Source: Streptomyces taklimakanensis (GTDB lineage: Bacteria > Actinomycetota > Actinomycetes > Streptomycetales > Streptomycetaceae). From it: DNA of 64,000 bases. Under the pieces are notes generated by a model. The model was not told where the DNA came from. It searched no databases and saw only the letters and a list, made by a program, of their open reading frames with translations. The translations under genes and the position numbers were made by a program. The DNA lies in assembly GCF_009709575.1 (NCBI RefSeq), contig NZ_WIXO01000001.1:5768001-5832000 (forward strand), given 5' to 3'. Positions 45,373-57,700 of the stretch are shown piece after piece; within the stretch, counting starts at the first letter, position 1; every line of letters begins with the position of its first letter.

Positions 45373-45852
45373 ATGGCCGGTGAGCCCGTCATCACCGTCG
45401 TCGGCAACCTGACCGACGACCCCGACATCCGCACCACCCCGTCCGGCGACACGGTCGCACACTTCACCGTCGCCTCCACGCCCCGCACCTTCGACCGGCG
45501 GAGCAACGAGTGGAGGGACTCCTCCGAGACGCTGTTCCTGCGCTGCTCGGCCTGGCGACAGGAGGCGGAGCACGTCGCCGAGTCCCTGACGCGGGGCACC
45601 CGCGTCATCGTCCAGGGGCGGCTGCGCCAGCGGACGTACGAGACCCGCCAGGGGGAGAAACGCACCGTGGTCGAGTGCGAGGCGGACGAGGTCGGCCCCT
45701 CGCTGCGGTTCGCCGGCGCGAAGGTCACCAAGGAATCGCGCACGAGCGCCCTCGCCGGTGACCGCTTCGGCGCCGCCCCGCCGGCCGGCGGGGCGCCCGA
45801 CCGGGACGACGGGGAGCGGCACGCTCCCCGGGAGAGCGAACTTCCCTTCTGA
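45373..45852 (+). CDS. ssb: Single-stranded DNA-binding protein
   Basis: 159 aa. OB-fold with ITVVGNLTDDPDIRTTPSGD, VAHFTVASTPRTFDRR, LFLRCSAWRQEAEHVAESLT, GTRVIVQGRLRQRTYETRQG. The C-terminal tip is ESELPF, a weaker acidic version of the DDDIPF-like tip that recruits partner proteins. It is shorter than the usual chromosomal streptomycete SSB next to rpsF/rpsR, and is probably a specialised paralogue. ATG 45373 has GAGAGGAGC. Confidence 0.9.
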   Translation: MAGEPVITVVGNLTDDPDIRTTPSGDTVAHFTVASTPRTFDRRSNEWRDSSETLFLRCSAWRQEAEHVAESLTRGTRVIVQGRLRQRTYETRQGEKRTVVECEADEVGPSLRFAGAKVTKESRTSALAGDRFGAAPPAGGAPDRDDGERHAPRESELPF

Positions 45853-45891
45853 CCGAACCGACCGCCCCGAGCAACGCGAGAGCCGATCGCC

Positions 45892-46173
45892 ATGGCCGTT
45901 CCCGTCCCGTCCGACCCCCTCACGACCTGGACCCCACCGGCGGCCCTCGGCCTGATCTGCGCCGAGTGCCATCCCGGACACCGGGACGACACCTCCCCGT
46001 CCCGCCCGGAAACCGACGTCGAGACGGCACCGGGCGAACACGGGGGGACACGGTCCCCCGCGGCCCTCCACGAGACCGCGGACCCGGTGGCGGACCGGCC
46101 GACAGCCGTGCCGACACCTCCAAAGCCGTCCGCCGCGCCGGCACACCCCAACCCACCGAGGTGGATCCCGTGA
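45892..46173 (+). CDS. Small Pro-rich protein coupled to recA
   Basis: 93 aa. ATG 45892 has GAGAGCC upstream (weak). Contains LICAECHPGHRDD with a CxxC and neighbouring His, which could bind a metal, followed by a Pro/Ala/Thr-rich tail. Its stop overlaps the recA GTG by 4 nt (GTGA), the main evidence that it is translated. No family recognised. Confidence 0.45.
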   Translation: MAVPVPSDPLTTWTPPAALGLICAECHPGHRDDTSPSRPETDVETAPGEHGGTRSPAALHETADPVADRPTAVPTPPKPSAAPAHPNPPRWIP

Positions 46174-47219
46174 AAGAACAGGACCGCGAGAAGGCGCTCG
46201 ACGCCGCGCTCGCACAGATCGAGAGGCAGTTCGGCAAGGGCGCCGTGATGCGCCTGGGCGAGCGGCCGAACGAGCCCGTCGAGGTCATCCCCACCGGGTC
46301 GACCGCCCTCGACGTGGCCCTGGGCGTGGGCGGCCTGCCGCGCGGCCGGGTCGTCGAGGTCTACGGCCCGGAGTCCTCCGGCAAGACGACCCTGACCCTG
46401 CACGCGGTGGCCAACGCCCAGCGGATGGGCGGCACGGTGGCCTTCGTGGACGCCGAGCACGCGCTGGACCCGGAGTACGCCAAGCGGCTGGGCGTGGACG
46501 TGGACTCCCTGATCCTGTCCCAGCCGGACAACGGCGAGCAGGCGCTGGAGATCACCGACATGCTCATCCGCTCCGGCGCGCTGGACCTGATCGTGATCGA
46601 CTCCGTGGCGGCCCTGGTGCCGCGCGCGGAGATCGAGGGCGAGATGGGCGACTCCCACGTCGGCCTGCAGGCCCGACTGATGAGCCAGGCGCTGCGGAAG
46701 ATCACCGGCGCGCTCAGCCACTCCAAGACCACCACGATCTTCATCAACCAGCTCCGCGAGAAGATCGGGGTGATGTTCGGCTCGCCGGAGACCACCACCG
46801 GTGGGCGGGCGCTGAAGTTCTACGCCTCGGTGCGGCTGGACATCCGCCGGATCGAGACCCTCAAGGACGGCACCGAGGCGGTCGGCAACCGCACCCGTGT
46901 CAAGGTCGTCAAGAACAAGGTCGCGCCGCCCTTCAAGCAGGCCGAGTTTGACATCCTCTACGGGATCGGCATCAGCCGGGAGGGCGGGCTGATCGACATG
47001 GGCGTGGAGCACGGTTTCATCCGCAAGTCCGGTGCCTGGTACACCTACGAGGGCGATCAGCTGGGTCAGGGCAAGGAGAACGCCCGCAACTTCCTGCGCG
47101 ACAATCCCGACCTCGCCAACGAGATCGAGAAGAAGATCAAGGAGAAGCTGGGCATCGGGACACGGCCGGCGGCGGAGCCCGAGACGGACGCCATCCGCGC
47201 CCTCTCCGCCGAGTTCTGA
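46170..47219 (+). CDS. recA: RecA recombinase (probable second copy)
   Basis: 349 aa. Full RecA: Walker A GPESSGKTT (66-74), VIDSVAALVPRAEIEGEMGD, L1/L2 loops with MSQALRKITGAL and FGSPETTTGGRALKFYASVR. It ends DAIRALSAEF, without the longer Ala/Lys-rich tail usual for Streptomyces chromosomal RecA (~375 aa), and no recX follows. Enzymatic filament formation on ssDNA is expected. GTG 46170 has GAGGTG 6 nt upstream and overlaps the previous stop. Context (SOS box, Sak4-like, SSB) implies DNA-damage-induced recombination. Paralogue status is inferred, as the rest of the genome is not visible. Confidence 0.92.
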   Translation: MKEQDREKALDAALAQIERQFGKGAVMRLGERPNEPVEVIPTGSTALDVALGVGGLPRGRVVEVYGPESSGKTTLTLHAVANAQRMGGTVAFVDAEHALDPEYAKRLGVDVDSLILSQPDNGEQALEITDMLIRSGALDLIVIDSVAALVPRAEIEGEMGDSHVGLQARLMSQALRKITGALSHSKTTTIFINQLREKIGVMFGSPETTTGGRALKFYASVRLDIRRIETLKDGTEAVGNRTRVKVVKNKVAPPFKQAEFDILYGIGISREGGLIDMGVEHGFIRKSGAWYTYEGDQLGQGKENARNFLRDNPDLANEIEKKIKEKLGIGTRPAAEPETDAIRALSAEF

Positions 47220-47430
47220 CCCGACGGCGGGAACGGGGCCCAGGACTCCTCCCCGCGTGGCTCCCCGAGGACGCCCGCCCCGACCCCGACGGCAACGGCA
47301 GCGTCCGGTCCCAGGCCGTTCGCGGAGGCAGGGCGCTTTCGGGGCGGGGCCCACGAGGGTGCCCGGCCGTCCGGTGCCCCTCGGAACGGCGCAGACGCCG
47401 GCCGCCGGGACACCGGCACGCGCTCGGGGG

Positions 47431-48726
47431 TCAGGTGGGGTCGGGGACGGTGGGGAGGTCGCGGAGGGGACGGACGGGACTGAGGAGGAGGAGGGTGGCG
47501 GCGCCGGCGAGGACGGCGCACATGATCCAGATGGTGCCGGTCAGTCCCAGCGACTGCCCCAGGAAACCGCCCAGCAGCGCCCCGGCGGCGAAGGCGCCGT
47601 AGTTGAGGGTGGAGGTGGTGGCCCGTACGCGGCCGAGGAGGGGGCGTGGGCAGTAGCTCTGCACGAAGCTGCCGGAGACGACGTTCCCGGCGACGATCCC
47701 GCCGACCGCGACCGCCCACGCCAAGGTGGCGGCCGCCAGCGGAACCCGGTGACCCGCCAGGGGCAGCAGCACGATGCAGGGAGCGGCCACCAGCTCGCAG
47801 GCGAGCAGAGCGCGGGCCGTGCCGAAGCGGCGGGCGATCCGACCGGCCAGGGTGGCGCCCAGGAGGCCGCCGACGCTCACCACGGCGAAGACCATGCCGA
47901 CACCGCCCGGCTCCAGCCCCACGATCCGGACCAGGAACAGCACCTGTACCGACTGGATGCCGCTCAGCGCCACGTTGCCCAGCGCGCTGAAACACACCAG
48001 TACCCGGAGGTAGCGGTCCCCGGAGACGAAGTGGACCCCTTCGGCGATCTCCCGCCGGATGCCGCGCCGGGCGGACCGCTCCGGGGGGCTCTCCCGGGTC
48101 TCGATCCGGGAGAGGCACACCAGCGACACCACATAGGAGACCGCGTGCACCAGGACGGCGGAGACCGCGCCGAGGAACTGCGCGATGATCCCGGCCAACC
48201 CCGGCCCCGCCACGTCGGCCGCCGACTCGCCGCTGCGCAGCTTGACGTTGGCCTCCAGCAGCTCGGACCCGGCGACCAGGGTGGGGACGATCGCACCGTA
48301 GGCGGTGTGGAAGAAGACCCGCACCCCGCCGGAGAGGAGGGCGACCGCCACCAACTGCCATATGGTCAACAGCCCCGCCCAGGCCGCCAGCGGCACGCTC
48401 AGATGGATCCCGATCAGCAGCGCGTCGCAGGTCTGCATCACCCGCCGTCGGGACAACCGGTCCACCCAGGCCCCGGCGAGCAGTCCGATGAACAGCCAGG
48501 GCAGCCACGCCGAGGCGGTGATCACGCCCAGCATGATCGGCGGGGCGTCGAGGACCACCACCGCCACCAGGGGCAGCGCCACACTGCCGACGGCCGTGCC
48601 GAGGGCGCTGGTCACCTCCCCGGTCCACAATCGGCGGAAGTCCGGCCGCCGCCAGAGTCCCCACCAGTCCCGGGGCGGTTTGCGCGGGCTCGGAACCCGG
48701 ACGGTGACGCTACCGGTTTCGGTCAT
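47431..48726 (-). CDS. MFS exporter of the NRPS cluster
   Basis: 431 aa, about 12 membrane helices. The loop AGAWVDRLSRRRVMQTCDAL after TM2 matches the MFS motif A region GxxxDRxGRR. The family is the MFS_3/enterobactin-exporter-like group (FRRLWTGEVTSALGTAVGSV at the start). ATG 48726 overlaps the NRPS stop (ATGA), so it is coexpressed and likely exports the peptide product or gives self-resistance. Convergent with recA. Confidence 0.88.
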   Translation of the reverse strand: MTETGSVTVRVPSPRKPPRDWWGLWRRPDFRRLWTGEVTSALGTAVGSVALPLVAVVVLDAPPIMLGVITASAWLPWLFIGLLAGAWVDRLSRRRVMQTCDALLIGIHLSVPLAAWAGLLTIWQLVAVALLSGGVRVFFHTAYGAIVPTLVAGSELLEANVKLRSGESAADVAGPGLAGIIAQFLGAVSAVLVHAVSYVVSLVCLSRIETRESPPERSARRGIRREIAEGVHFVSGDRYLRVLVCFSALGNVALSGIQSVQVLFLVRIVGLEPGGVGMVFAVVSVGGLLGATLAGRIARRFGTARALLACELVAAPCIVLLPLAGHRVPLAAATLAWAVAVGGIVAGNVVSGSFVQSYCPRPLLGRVRATTSTLNYGAFAAGALLGGFLGQSLGLTGTIWIMCAVLAGAATLLLLSPVRPLRDLPTVPDPT

Positions 48727-51700
48727 GACGGCTCTCCCAGGTGCTCGGTGAGAAGGGCGGCGATCTCGGCGATGGAGGCGCCTCGGGTCATCTCGCCGTG
48801 CGCGCAGGCGAGCCGGTGGGCCGTGAGGGGGCCGCCGACGTAGGGACGCCACAACTCCTCGTACGGCCAGTCCGCGGGTTTGTCCCCCGCGGCGCCGAGG
48901 AACAGCGCCTCGCCGGTGAAGCGTCGCGGCCGGTGTTCGTCGAGCAGCTTGTGGTGGCCGGCGAAGGTCTCCGGCAGGTGCTCCGCCGCCGTGCCCAACG
49001 TCTGTGTCAGCTCCACGAAGCCCGGATCCCGTGCCGACGCGTAGCCGAGGGAGGCGAGCATCACGGCGAAGGCCTCGGCGGGGTCGTCCGGCAGCTCCCC
49101 GCGCGCGGGGGAGCCGGGCACGGCCGGATAGCCGTCGAGCAGCGCCAGCAGGGCCACCTCCTCGCCCGCCTCCTGCAGCAGCACGGCCATGGCGTGGGCG
49201 ACCGACGCACCGAAGGACCAGCCCAGCAGGTGGTACGGGCCCGTCGGCCGCACCGAGCGCAGTCGGCGCACGTAGTCGGCGGCCATCTCCTCCACGCTCC
49301 CCGCGGCTTCGCCCCGCAGCGCGCGGGACTGGAGACCGTAGAGCGGACGGTCGGGGTCGAGATGCCGCAGCAGTCCGGAGTAGACCCAGCTGATGCCCGC
49401 GGCCGGATGGACGCAGAACAGCGGGGCCTGACCGCCGCCCGCACGCAGCGGAAGCAGTACGTCCAGCGGGTCGTGAGCCCGGGCGCCGGCCGCTTCGAGG
49501 TGCGCGGCGAGCCCCGCGACGGTGGGGTGTTCGAAGACGGTGCGCAGCGAGATCTCGGTGCCGAAGCCGGTCCGGACGCGCCCGGCGAGCCGGTTCGCGA
49601 GGAGGGAGTGGCCGCCGAGGTGGAAGAAGTCGTCGTCGACGGTGAGGGCGGCGGGATCGAGGCCGAGGGTGTCGGCGAAGAGGGCGTGGAGGGTCTCCTC
49701 CTGCGGGGTGCGAGGGGCTCGTGGGGCGGTGGCGGTGACGCCCGGGAGGGGGACGGTTCCCGGAGTGAGGCCGGGGGCCGGAGGGAGGAGGGTGCCGTCG
49801 GGGCGACGGCGGGCCCGGGCACCCGTCCGCACCACCGGACCCGCGGGCGGGTCCTGCGGCCGGCCCGGTCCGGCGAGGCAGAGCTCACCGGGGACGCCCG
49901 CGGGCACCGGTCGCAGTCCGGCGTCCAGTACGTGGACGCGGAGGTTGTCCAGTGGGCGGCCGAGCGGCAGTGGGCCGCCGTCCGCCAGGTCTCCGTCGGT
50001 CACCACACGTGCCGTCAGGGGCGGCGCTCCGGCGCCCACGCGCGGGCCGTGGGCGCACACCAGCCGTAGCTCCGGGCACGCCTCCCGGATCCGGACCAGC
50101 GGTTCGACGGGCACCGGGTCCCCGGCGGTGAGCACCGTCTCGAGCCCGCGGAACGCCGCCGGGTGGCTGCGCGCCGTCTGCTCCAGGCGGTCCGGTGCGG
50201 ACCACATCCGGGTGAGCCCGTGGGCCGCGACGGTGTCCGCGAGGCGGTCCGGCGCGAACCGGTCCTCCGGGAGGACGACGAGGGTGCCGCCGGTCAGCAG
50301 CGGCGCCCAGAGCGGGAGGCCGGCCGCGTCGAAGGACCGCCCGGCGAGGAACGGTGTCCGGGCGGGCCCGTCGCCCGGACGCCAGTGGGTGTCGGCGGCG
50401 GTGGCGGTCACCTCGGCGTGCCGCACGCGCACCGGCTCCAGGGCGCCGTCCGGCCCGGGGGCGAAGCGGAGGAACGCCGGGGCGGAAGGAGCGGTGGATC
50501 GTGTGTCCGGGGCGTCCGGGGCGTCCGGGAGGGGGGCGGGGGCGGCCGGGGAGACGAGTCGGAGACCGGGAGGCTCCGGAGCGGGCGGCGGGGTCTCCGT
50601 CACCAGCAGTCGAACCCCGGCGGCGGTGAGCACCGCGGACCGGTGCTCCGGCGCGGCGGTGGGGTCCAGCGGAACGCAGACCGCGCCGGTCCTGGCGAGG
50701 GCGAGTGCCGCGGTCACCGTGTGGGGGGACTGGGCCAGGGCGAGGGCCACCGGCTCCCCGGGGCGGGCCCCGGCGGCGCTGAGGCGCCGGGCCAGGTGGC
50801 CCGCGCGGGCGTCGAGTTCGGCGTAGGTCAGCGGCAGCGCCCCGTCCAGGGCGAGGGCGTCGGGGGTGCGGGCCGCCTGTTCGGCGAACCGCTCCGCGAG
50901 GGTGGCCGCCTCCGCCGCCACGGTGACCGGGCCCCGGGCCTGCTCCAGCGCCTCGCGCCGCTCCCGCGGCGTCAGCACCTCCAGCGCGCTCAGGGACCGG
51001 CCGGGGGCGTCGACCGCCTGGCGCAGCAGCCGTGCCCAGGCGGCCGTGAGACGCGCCACGGTCTCCCGGTCGAACAGGTCCACGGCGTAGTCCACGGCCA
51101 CGTCGATGCCCGCCGGGGTGCGGTCGGGCCCGAGGACCTCCTCGCACATCACACTCAGATCGAACTTGGCGCCCCTGGCGTCGACCGACTCCGCCGTGAC
51201 CTCGAGCCCGCCCAGGGAGAGCGGCACGGCATCGTTGTTCTGGAGGGTCAGCATCACCTGGAACAGCGGGTGGCGGGCGAGGGAGCGCGCGGGGTTGAGC
51301 TCCTCGACCAGCCGCTCGAACGGCACGTCCTGGTGCGCCTGGGCAGACAGGTTCACCTCCCGGGCCCGGCCCAGCAGCTCGGCGAAGGACGGGTCGCCGG
51401 AGACGTCGGTGCGCAGCACCAGGGTGTTGGCGAAGAAGCCGACCAGTTCCTCCAACGCCTCGTCGGTGCGGCCGGCGACGACGGAGCCGATGGGGATGTC
51501 GTCCCCGGCGCCGAACCGGTGCAGCAGCGCGGCCAGGGAGGCCTGGAGCACCATGAACAACGTCACCCGGTGCTCGCGCGCCAGCCGCACGATCGCCGCG
51601 TGGAGTTCGGCGTCCAGCGGCAGTGCGACGCGGTCGCCGCGGTGGCCGGCGACCGCGGGGCGAGGCCGGTCGACGGGGAGCGGCAGCTCCTCGGGCAGGC

Positions 51701-54700
51701 CGTCGAGGGCATCGCGCCAGTGGGCGAGTTGACGGGCGAGGAGGCCGCCCGGGTCCGTGACGTCGCCGAGCAGCTCGTGCTGCCAGAGCGTGTAGTCGGC
51801 GTACTGGACGGGCAGCGGCGCCCAACCGGGCGCGGCGCCACCGAGGCGAGCCCGGTAGGCGGTGTCGAGGTCGCGCAGCAGCGGGCCGAGGGACCAGCCG
51901 TCGGCGGCGATGTGGTGCAGGACGAGGACCAGCAGGTGCTCGTCGGGGCCCGCGCGGAACAGATCGACCCGCAGCGGTGGCTCGGCGGCGAGCGAGAACG
52001 GCCGCCACACGGCCTCCTGGCAGGCGGCGCGCAGCGTCGCGCCGTCACCGGTGCGGTCGTGCTCCTGCCACATCGCCCCGGCGTTCCGGACGGTGTCCGC
52101 GGGCAGCACCCGCTGGTGCGGTTCGTCGTCCCGCCCGGTGCCGAACACGGTGCGCAGGCTCTCGTGGCGGACCATCAGGTCGCCGACGGCGGCGCGCAGG
52201 GCGGCGCGGTCGAGCGGGCCGTCCAGGCGGAGGACGAGCGGGATGTTGTAGAAAGGGCTCTCCCCCTCCAACCGGTCGATCAGCCAGAGCCGCCGCTGGG
52301 CGAAGGAGAGGGGAAGCACGGCCGGACGCTCCCCGGCCGTACAGCGGGGCCGGGCCGCCTCGACCGGGGTGGCCTCCCCGGCGCCGCCGGCGCCGCCGGC
52401 GCCGCCGGACGGGGAGGCCGGGTCCGCCGGGAGGTCCAGAAGGGCGTCGAGGGCGGCGATGGTGGGGTGTTCGAAGAGGGTGCGCAGGCTGAGGCCGGTG
52501 CCGAAGGCGGATCGGACACGGCCGGCGAGGCGGGTGGCCAACAGGGAGTGACCGCCGAGCCGGAAGAAGTCGTCGTCGAGGTGGACGCGCTCCGGCGCCA
52601 GGCCCAGGACCCCGGCGAAGAGCTCCCGCAGCCGCCGCTGTCGGGGGGTGCCGGGCTCTCGGCCGGTACCGCCCGTGGTGTAGTCGGGGGCGGGCAGCGC
52701 CCCGCGGTCGATCTTGCCGTTGGAGGTCAGCGGGAGGCGGTCCAGCAGCACGAGGGCGGCGGGCACCATGTAGGCGGGGAGCGACCCCGCGGCGTGCCGG
52801 CGCAGGGCGGCGGTGGTGAGCGTGTCGTCGGCCGGCACGCAGTAGCCGACCAGGCGCCGGTCGCCGTTCTCCTCGCGGAGCAGGACGGCGGCCTGGGCGA
52901 CCCCGGGGTGGGCGGCGAGGGCCGCCTCGATCTCGCCGGGCTCGATGCGGAAGCCGCGCAGCTTGACCTGCTGGTCGGTGCGGCCCAGGTACTCCAGGGC
53001 ACCGTCGTCGTTCCACCGCACCAGATCCCCGGTGCGGTACATGCGGGTGCCGGGGCGGGGCGCGTGGGGGTCGGGCACGAAGCGCTCCGCGGTGAGCGCG
53101 GGGTGGCCGAGGTAGCCGCGCGCCTGGCCGGACCCCGCGAGGTACAGCTCACCGGCCACACCCACCGGGAGCGGTCGGAGCTCGCGGTCCAGGACATAGG
53201 CGCGGGTGCCGTCCAGCGGGCCGCCGATCGGCAGCGGACGGCCGTTGTCCGGCTCCGACGGCCGGATCGGGTGGAGGGTGGCGAAGGTGGTGGTCTCGGT
53301 CGGCCCGTAGGCGTTCAACAGCCGCAGTCCGGGGCACGCCTCCAGGACGCGCCGCATCGACGCGGCCGAGCCCGCCTCGCCCCCGGTGAGGACGGTGTGC
53401 AGGCCGCGCAGCGCGGTGGGCCGTTCCTGGGCGATCAGGTCGAACAGGCCCTTGGTCAGGAACAGCCCGGTCACGTGGTGCCGGGCGATGAGGGCGGCCA
53501 GGTCGGCGGGCTCGGGATGGGCGGTGGGGGCGCAGACGACGGTGCCACCGGTCAGCAGCGGCACCCACATCTCGAAGGTGGCCGCGTCGAAGGCGTACGA
53601 GGAGTGCAGCAACACCCGCCGCATCGACCCGTCCGCCCACCACCGGTCGGCGGCGAGGGCGGTGATGTCGCGGTGGTGCACGGCGACGCCCTTGGGCCGC
53701 CCGGTGGAGCCGGAGGTGTACATCACGTACGCCAACTGCCCGGCGGCCACTCGCACTGGCGGGGCGTCCTCGGCACCGGCCGTCCGCGGCGGCTCCTCGT
53801 CCGGCCGCAGGACCCGGGCGCGGTGCTCGAACCCGGCGTCGGCCCGGTCGGTGAGCAGGACGGCGGCCCCGGTCTCGTGGAGGATGTCGGCCATCCGTTC
53901 GGCGGGGAGGCCCGGGTGCAGCGGCACGTAGGCGCCGCCCGCCTTGAGCACCGCCAGAGCGGCCGTCACGACCTCGGGGGAGTGGTCGAGGAGCAGCGCC
54001 ACGGGGGTCTCCGGGCCGACGCCCAGCGTACGGAGGCGGTGCGCGAGCCGGTTGGCGCGGGCGTCGAGCTCGGCGTAGGTCAGCCGCCGGGCGCCGTCCA
54101 CGGCCACGGCCTCCGGGGTGGCCGCGGCCTGCCGGGCGAAGACCTCCGGCACGGTGGCGCCGGGGTGGCCCCGCCGGGTCGGCGTGCCCTGCCGGCCGTC
54201 GAGCAGGGTGCGGCGTTCCTCGGGGGACAGCAGCTCGATCTCCGCGACGGGCCGCCGGGGGTCGGCCAGTACGGCGGTGAGCAGCCGGGTGAAGCACGTC
54301 GCGAGCCGCCGCGCCGTGGCACGGTCGAAGACGTCGGTGGCGTACTCGAAGGCGCCGTCCAGGCCGGCCGGGGAGCCGTCCGGGGTGTGGCGTTCGCCCA
54401 GACTGAGGGTCAGGTCGAAGGTGGACGTGGTGATGTCGGAGGAGGCGAAGGACACGTCGAGGCCGTCGAAGTCCGGCGGGGTGTCCTCGGTGCCGTGCAG
54501 TGACAGCGCCACCTGGAAGAGGGGGTGGCGGGCGAGGGAGCGCGCGGGGTTGAGCTCCTCGACCAGCCGCTCGAACGGCACGTCCTGGTGGGTGAGGGCG
54601 GCCAGGCCGGTCTCCCGGACGCGGCCCAACAGCTCGGTGAAGTCGGGGCGGCCGGTGAGGTCGGTGCGCAGCACCAGGGTGTTGCTGAAGAAGCCGACCA

Positions 54701-57700
54701 GGTCGTCCAACGCCTCGTCGGTGCGGCCCGCCACGGGCGAGCCGATGGGGATGTCGTCCCCGGCGCCGAACCGGTGCAGCACGGCGGCGAGCGCCGCCTG
54801 CACCACCATGAACGGGGTGGCGCCGTGCTCCCGGGCCAGCTCGGTGAGCCGCAGGTGCGCGGTGGCGTCGAGGGTCACCGGCACCTGCCGGGCGCGGTGG
54901 CCGGCCGCCGCGGGGCGGGGGCGGTCCAGTGGCAGCGGCAGCTCCTCGGGCAGCCCGTCCAGGGCCTGCCGCCAGTGGGCGAGCTGCCGGGAGAGGGGGC
55001 TGTCGGGGTCGCTGTCGCTGCCGAGCAGGTCGCGCTGCCAGAGGGCGTAGTCGACGTACTGCACCGGCAGCGGTTTCCACGCCGGTGCCCGGTCTCCGGC
55101 GCGGCGGGCGCGGTAGGCGGTGGCCAGGTCGCGCAGCAGCGGCCCCAGGGACCAGCCGTCGGCGGCGATGTGGTGCACCACCAGGGTGAGGACCCGTTCC
55201 TCGGCCTGCTCCTCGGGCCGGTCCTCGGGCCGGGTGGCGGGGTGGAGGTAGGCGTGGAGCAACGGACGGTCGCCGGAGAGGTCGAAGGAGTGGGCGGCGG
55301 CCTCGTCCACGGTGCGGTCGGTCTCGGTCAGCAGGGCCTCCGCGCCGGGCGCGTCCAGTACCCGTTGCCAGGGCACGCCGTCGCTCTCCGCGAAGACCGT
55401 GCGCAGTGCCTCGTGCCGGGCCACCACGTCGGTGAGTGCCGCGCCCAGGGCGGGCACGTCCAGGGCGCCGCGCAGGCGCAGCGGCAGGGAGATGTTGTGA
55501 GTGGTGCCCGCCCCCTCCAACTGGTCGACGAGCCAGAAGCGCTGCTGGGCGTAGGAGAGCGGCGGCCGTTCCGGGCGGACCGCCACCGCGGTCGGGGCCG
55601 GCCGGGGCCGGTCGGCGGCCAGCTTCTCGCCCAACTCGGCGATGGTGGGGTGCTCGAAGACGGTCCGGATGGACAGTTCGGCGCCCAGGGCCGCGCGGAT
55701 CCGGCTGGTCAGCCGGATGGCGAGGAGGGAGTGGCCGCCGAGGTGGAAGAAGTCGTCGCCGATGGTGAGGCCGTCGGGATCGAGGCCGAGGGTGTCGGCG
55801 AAGAGGGTGCGGAGGACCTCCTCCTCGGGGGTGCGGGGGCCGCCCCCGCCGGGCCGCGCCCGCACGTCCTCGGGGACCGTGTTCCCCACAGGCGCCGTGG
55901 GGCGCGTGGGGTCGGCGGGTTGGGCGTGGTCCGGGAGCAGGAGGACGCCGTCGACACGACGGCGCACGAGCACCCCCGTCCGCAGCAGCCGCCCGCCCGG
56001 TTCCGGGGCGTGGGGATCCGCGACAGTCGTCGCGGAGGGGGCGTGCACCCGGCCGTGGGCGTGACCGGCGGCGGCGAGGCAGAGCTCGCCGGGCACGCCG
56101 TGGGGCACCGGTCGCAGCCCGGCGCCGTCGAGCACATGGAGACGCAGTCCGTCCAGAGGCCGACCGAGCGGTACGGGGCCGCCGTGCGCCAGGTCCTCGT
56201 CCGTCACCACCCGCGCGGTCACGAAGTCGGCGCCACCGGCCGGGTCCAGGGCGCACACCAGCCGCAGCTCCGGGCACGCCTCCCGCGCGACACGCAGCGG
56301 TTCCGCGGGCACCGGAGCCCCGCCCACGATGACCGTGCGCAGCCCGCGGAGCGCCGCCGCGTCGGCCCGGACGGTCCGGGCGAAGTGCGCCGTGTCCATC
56401 CGCAGGGTCGTCAGTCCGCCGTCGGCGACGAGGCCGGGCAGCGCCTTTGGGTCGGGAGTGTCCTCGGGGGCCGGCACGACGGTGCCCCCGGTCAGCAGCG
56501 GCAGCCACAGCTCGAAGACCGCGGCGTCGGTGGACCAGGGCGCGTGCAGCAGCACCCGCGGGCCGTCCGTGCCGTCGTCCCAGCGGTGGTCGGCGGTCAG
56601 ACCCGCCACATCGCGGTGGCGCAGCGCGCGGAGCGCGGGCGGGCCGTCCCCGGCCTCGGGGGGCGGGGCCTCGGGCAGGAGGTAGGCCGCCGCCCCGGCC
56701 CCGGTGGGGCCCGTCGGGGGCGCGGTGCCGCCGGGCCAGGCGTCCGCCTCGGCCAGACGCAGCACCCGCACCCCGGACGGCAGCCACCGGACGCTGTCGG
56801 CGCTGTCGGCGCCGTCGGTGAGGAGCAGGGCGGCCCCCGAGGCGGTGACCAGGTGGGCCCGGTGTTCCGGCGCGAGTTCGGTGGGCAGCGGCACGGCGGT
56901 GCCTCCCGCCGCGACCACGCCCAGCAGCGCGGCCACCGCCGCGGGGGTGCGGCCCAGCGACAGGGCCACCGGAGTACCCGCGCCCACGCCCTGGCCGGTC
57001 AACCGCCGCGCCAGCCGGTCGACCCGATCCGCCAGCTCCGCGTAACTCCAGCCGCCCCGGGCACCGGCCACCGCCGTCCTCTCGGGCCGGCAGGCGGCCC
57101 GGGCGGCGAACAGCTCCCCGAGCGGCGCCAGGCGGTGCGGTGGTACGGGGCCACCCCGTCCGGCGGCCAGCGCCTCCCGACGCTCCTCGGCGCTCAGTAT
57201 CTCCAGTTCCGACAGGGGCAGCTCCGGCCGCGCGGCGGCCGACTCCAGCAGCCGCACCCAGCACCGCGTCAGCCGCTCCACGGTGGCCCGGTCGAACAGC
57301 TCGGTGGCGTACTCCAACGAGCCGGTCATGCCGGCCGGGACGCCGTCCGGGCCGTGGGTCTCCTCGATACCGATGCTGAGGTCGAACTTGGCCACCCGCA
57401 CGCCGATCGGCTCGGGCTCGGCCGTCACCCCGGGCAGGTCGAACCGGCCGGGCTCGTGGTTCTGGAGGGTCAGCATCACCTGGAACAGCGGGTGGCGGGC
57501 GAGGGAGCGCGCGGGGTTGAGCTCCTCGACCAGCCGCTCGAACGGCACGTCCTGGTGCGCCTGGGCGGACAGGTTCACCTCCCGGGCCCGGCCCAGCAGC
57601 TCGGTGAAGGACGGGTCGCCGGAGACGTCGGTGCGCAGCACCAGGGTGTTGTTGAAGAAGCCGACCAGTTCCTCCAACGCCTCGTCGGTGCGGCCGGCGA

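Noticed and set aside
43359..47219. Interpretation as a complete prophage or integrative element
   Set aside because: No integrase, att-like direct repeats, replication initiator, terminase, capsid or lysis gene is visible around the Sak4/SSB/RecA genes.
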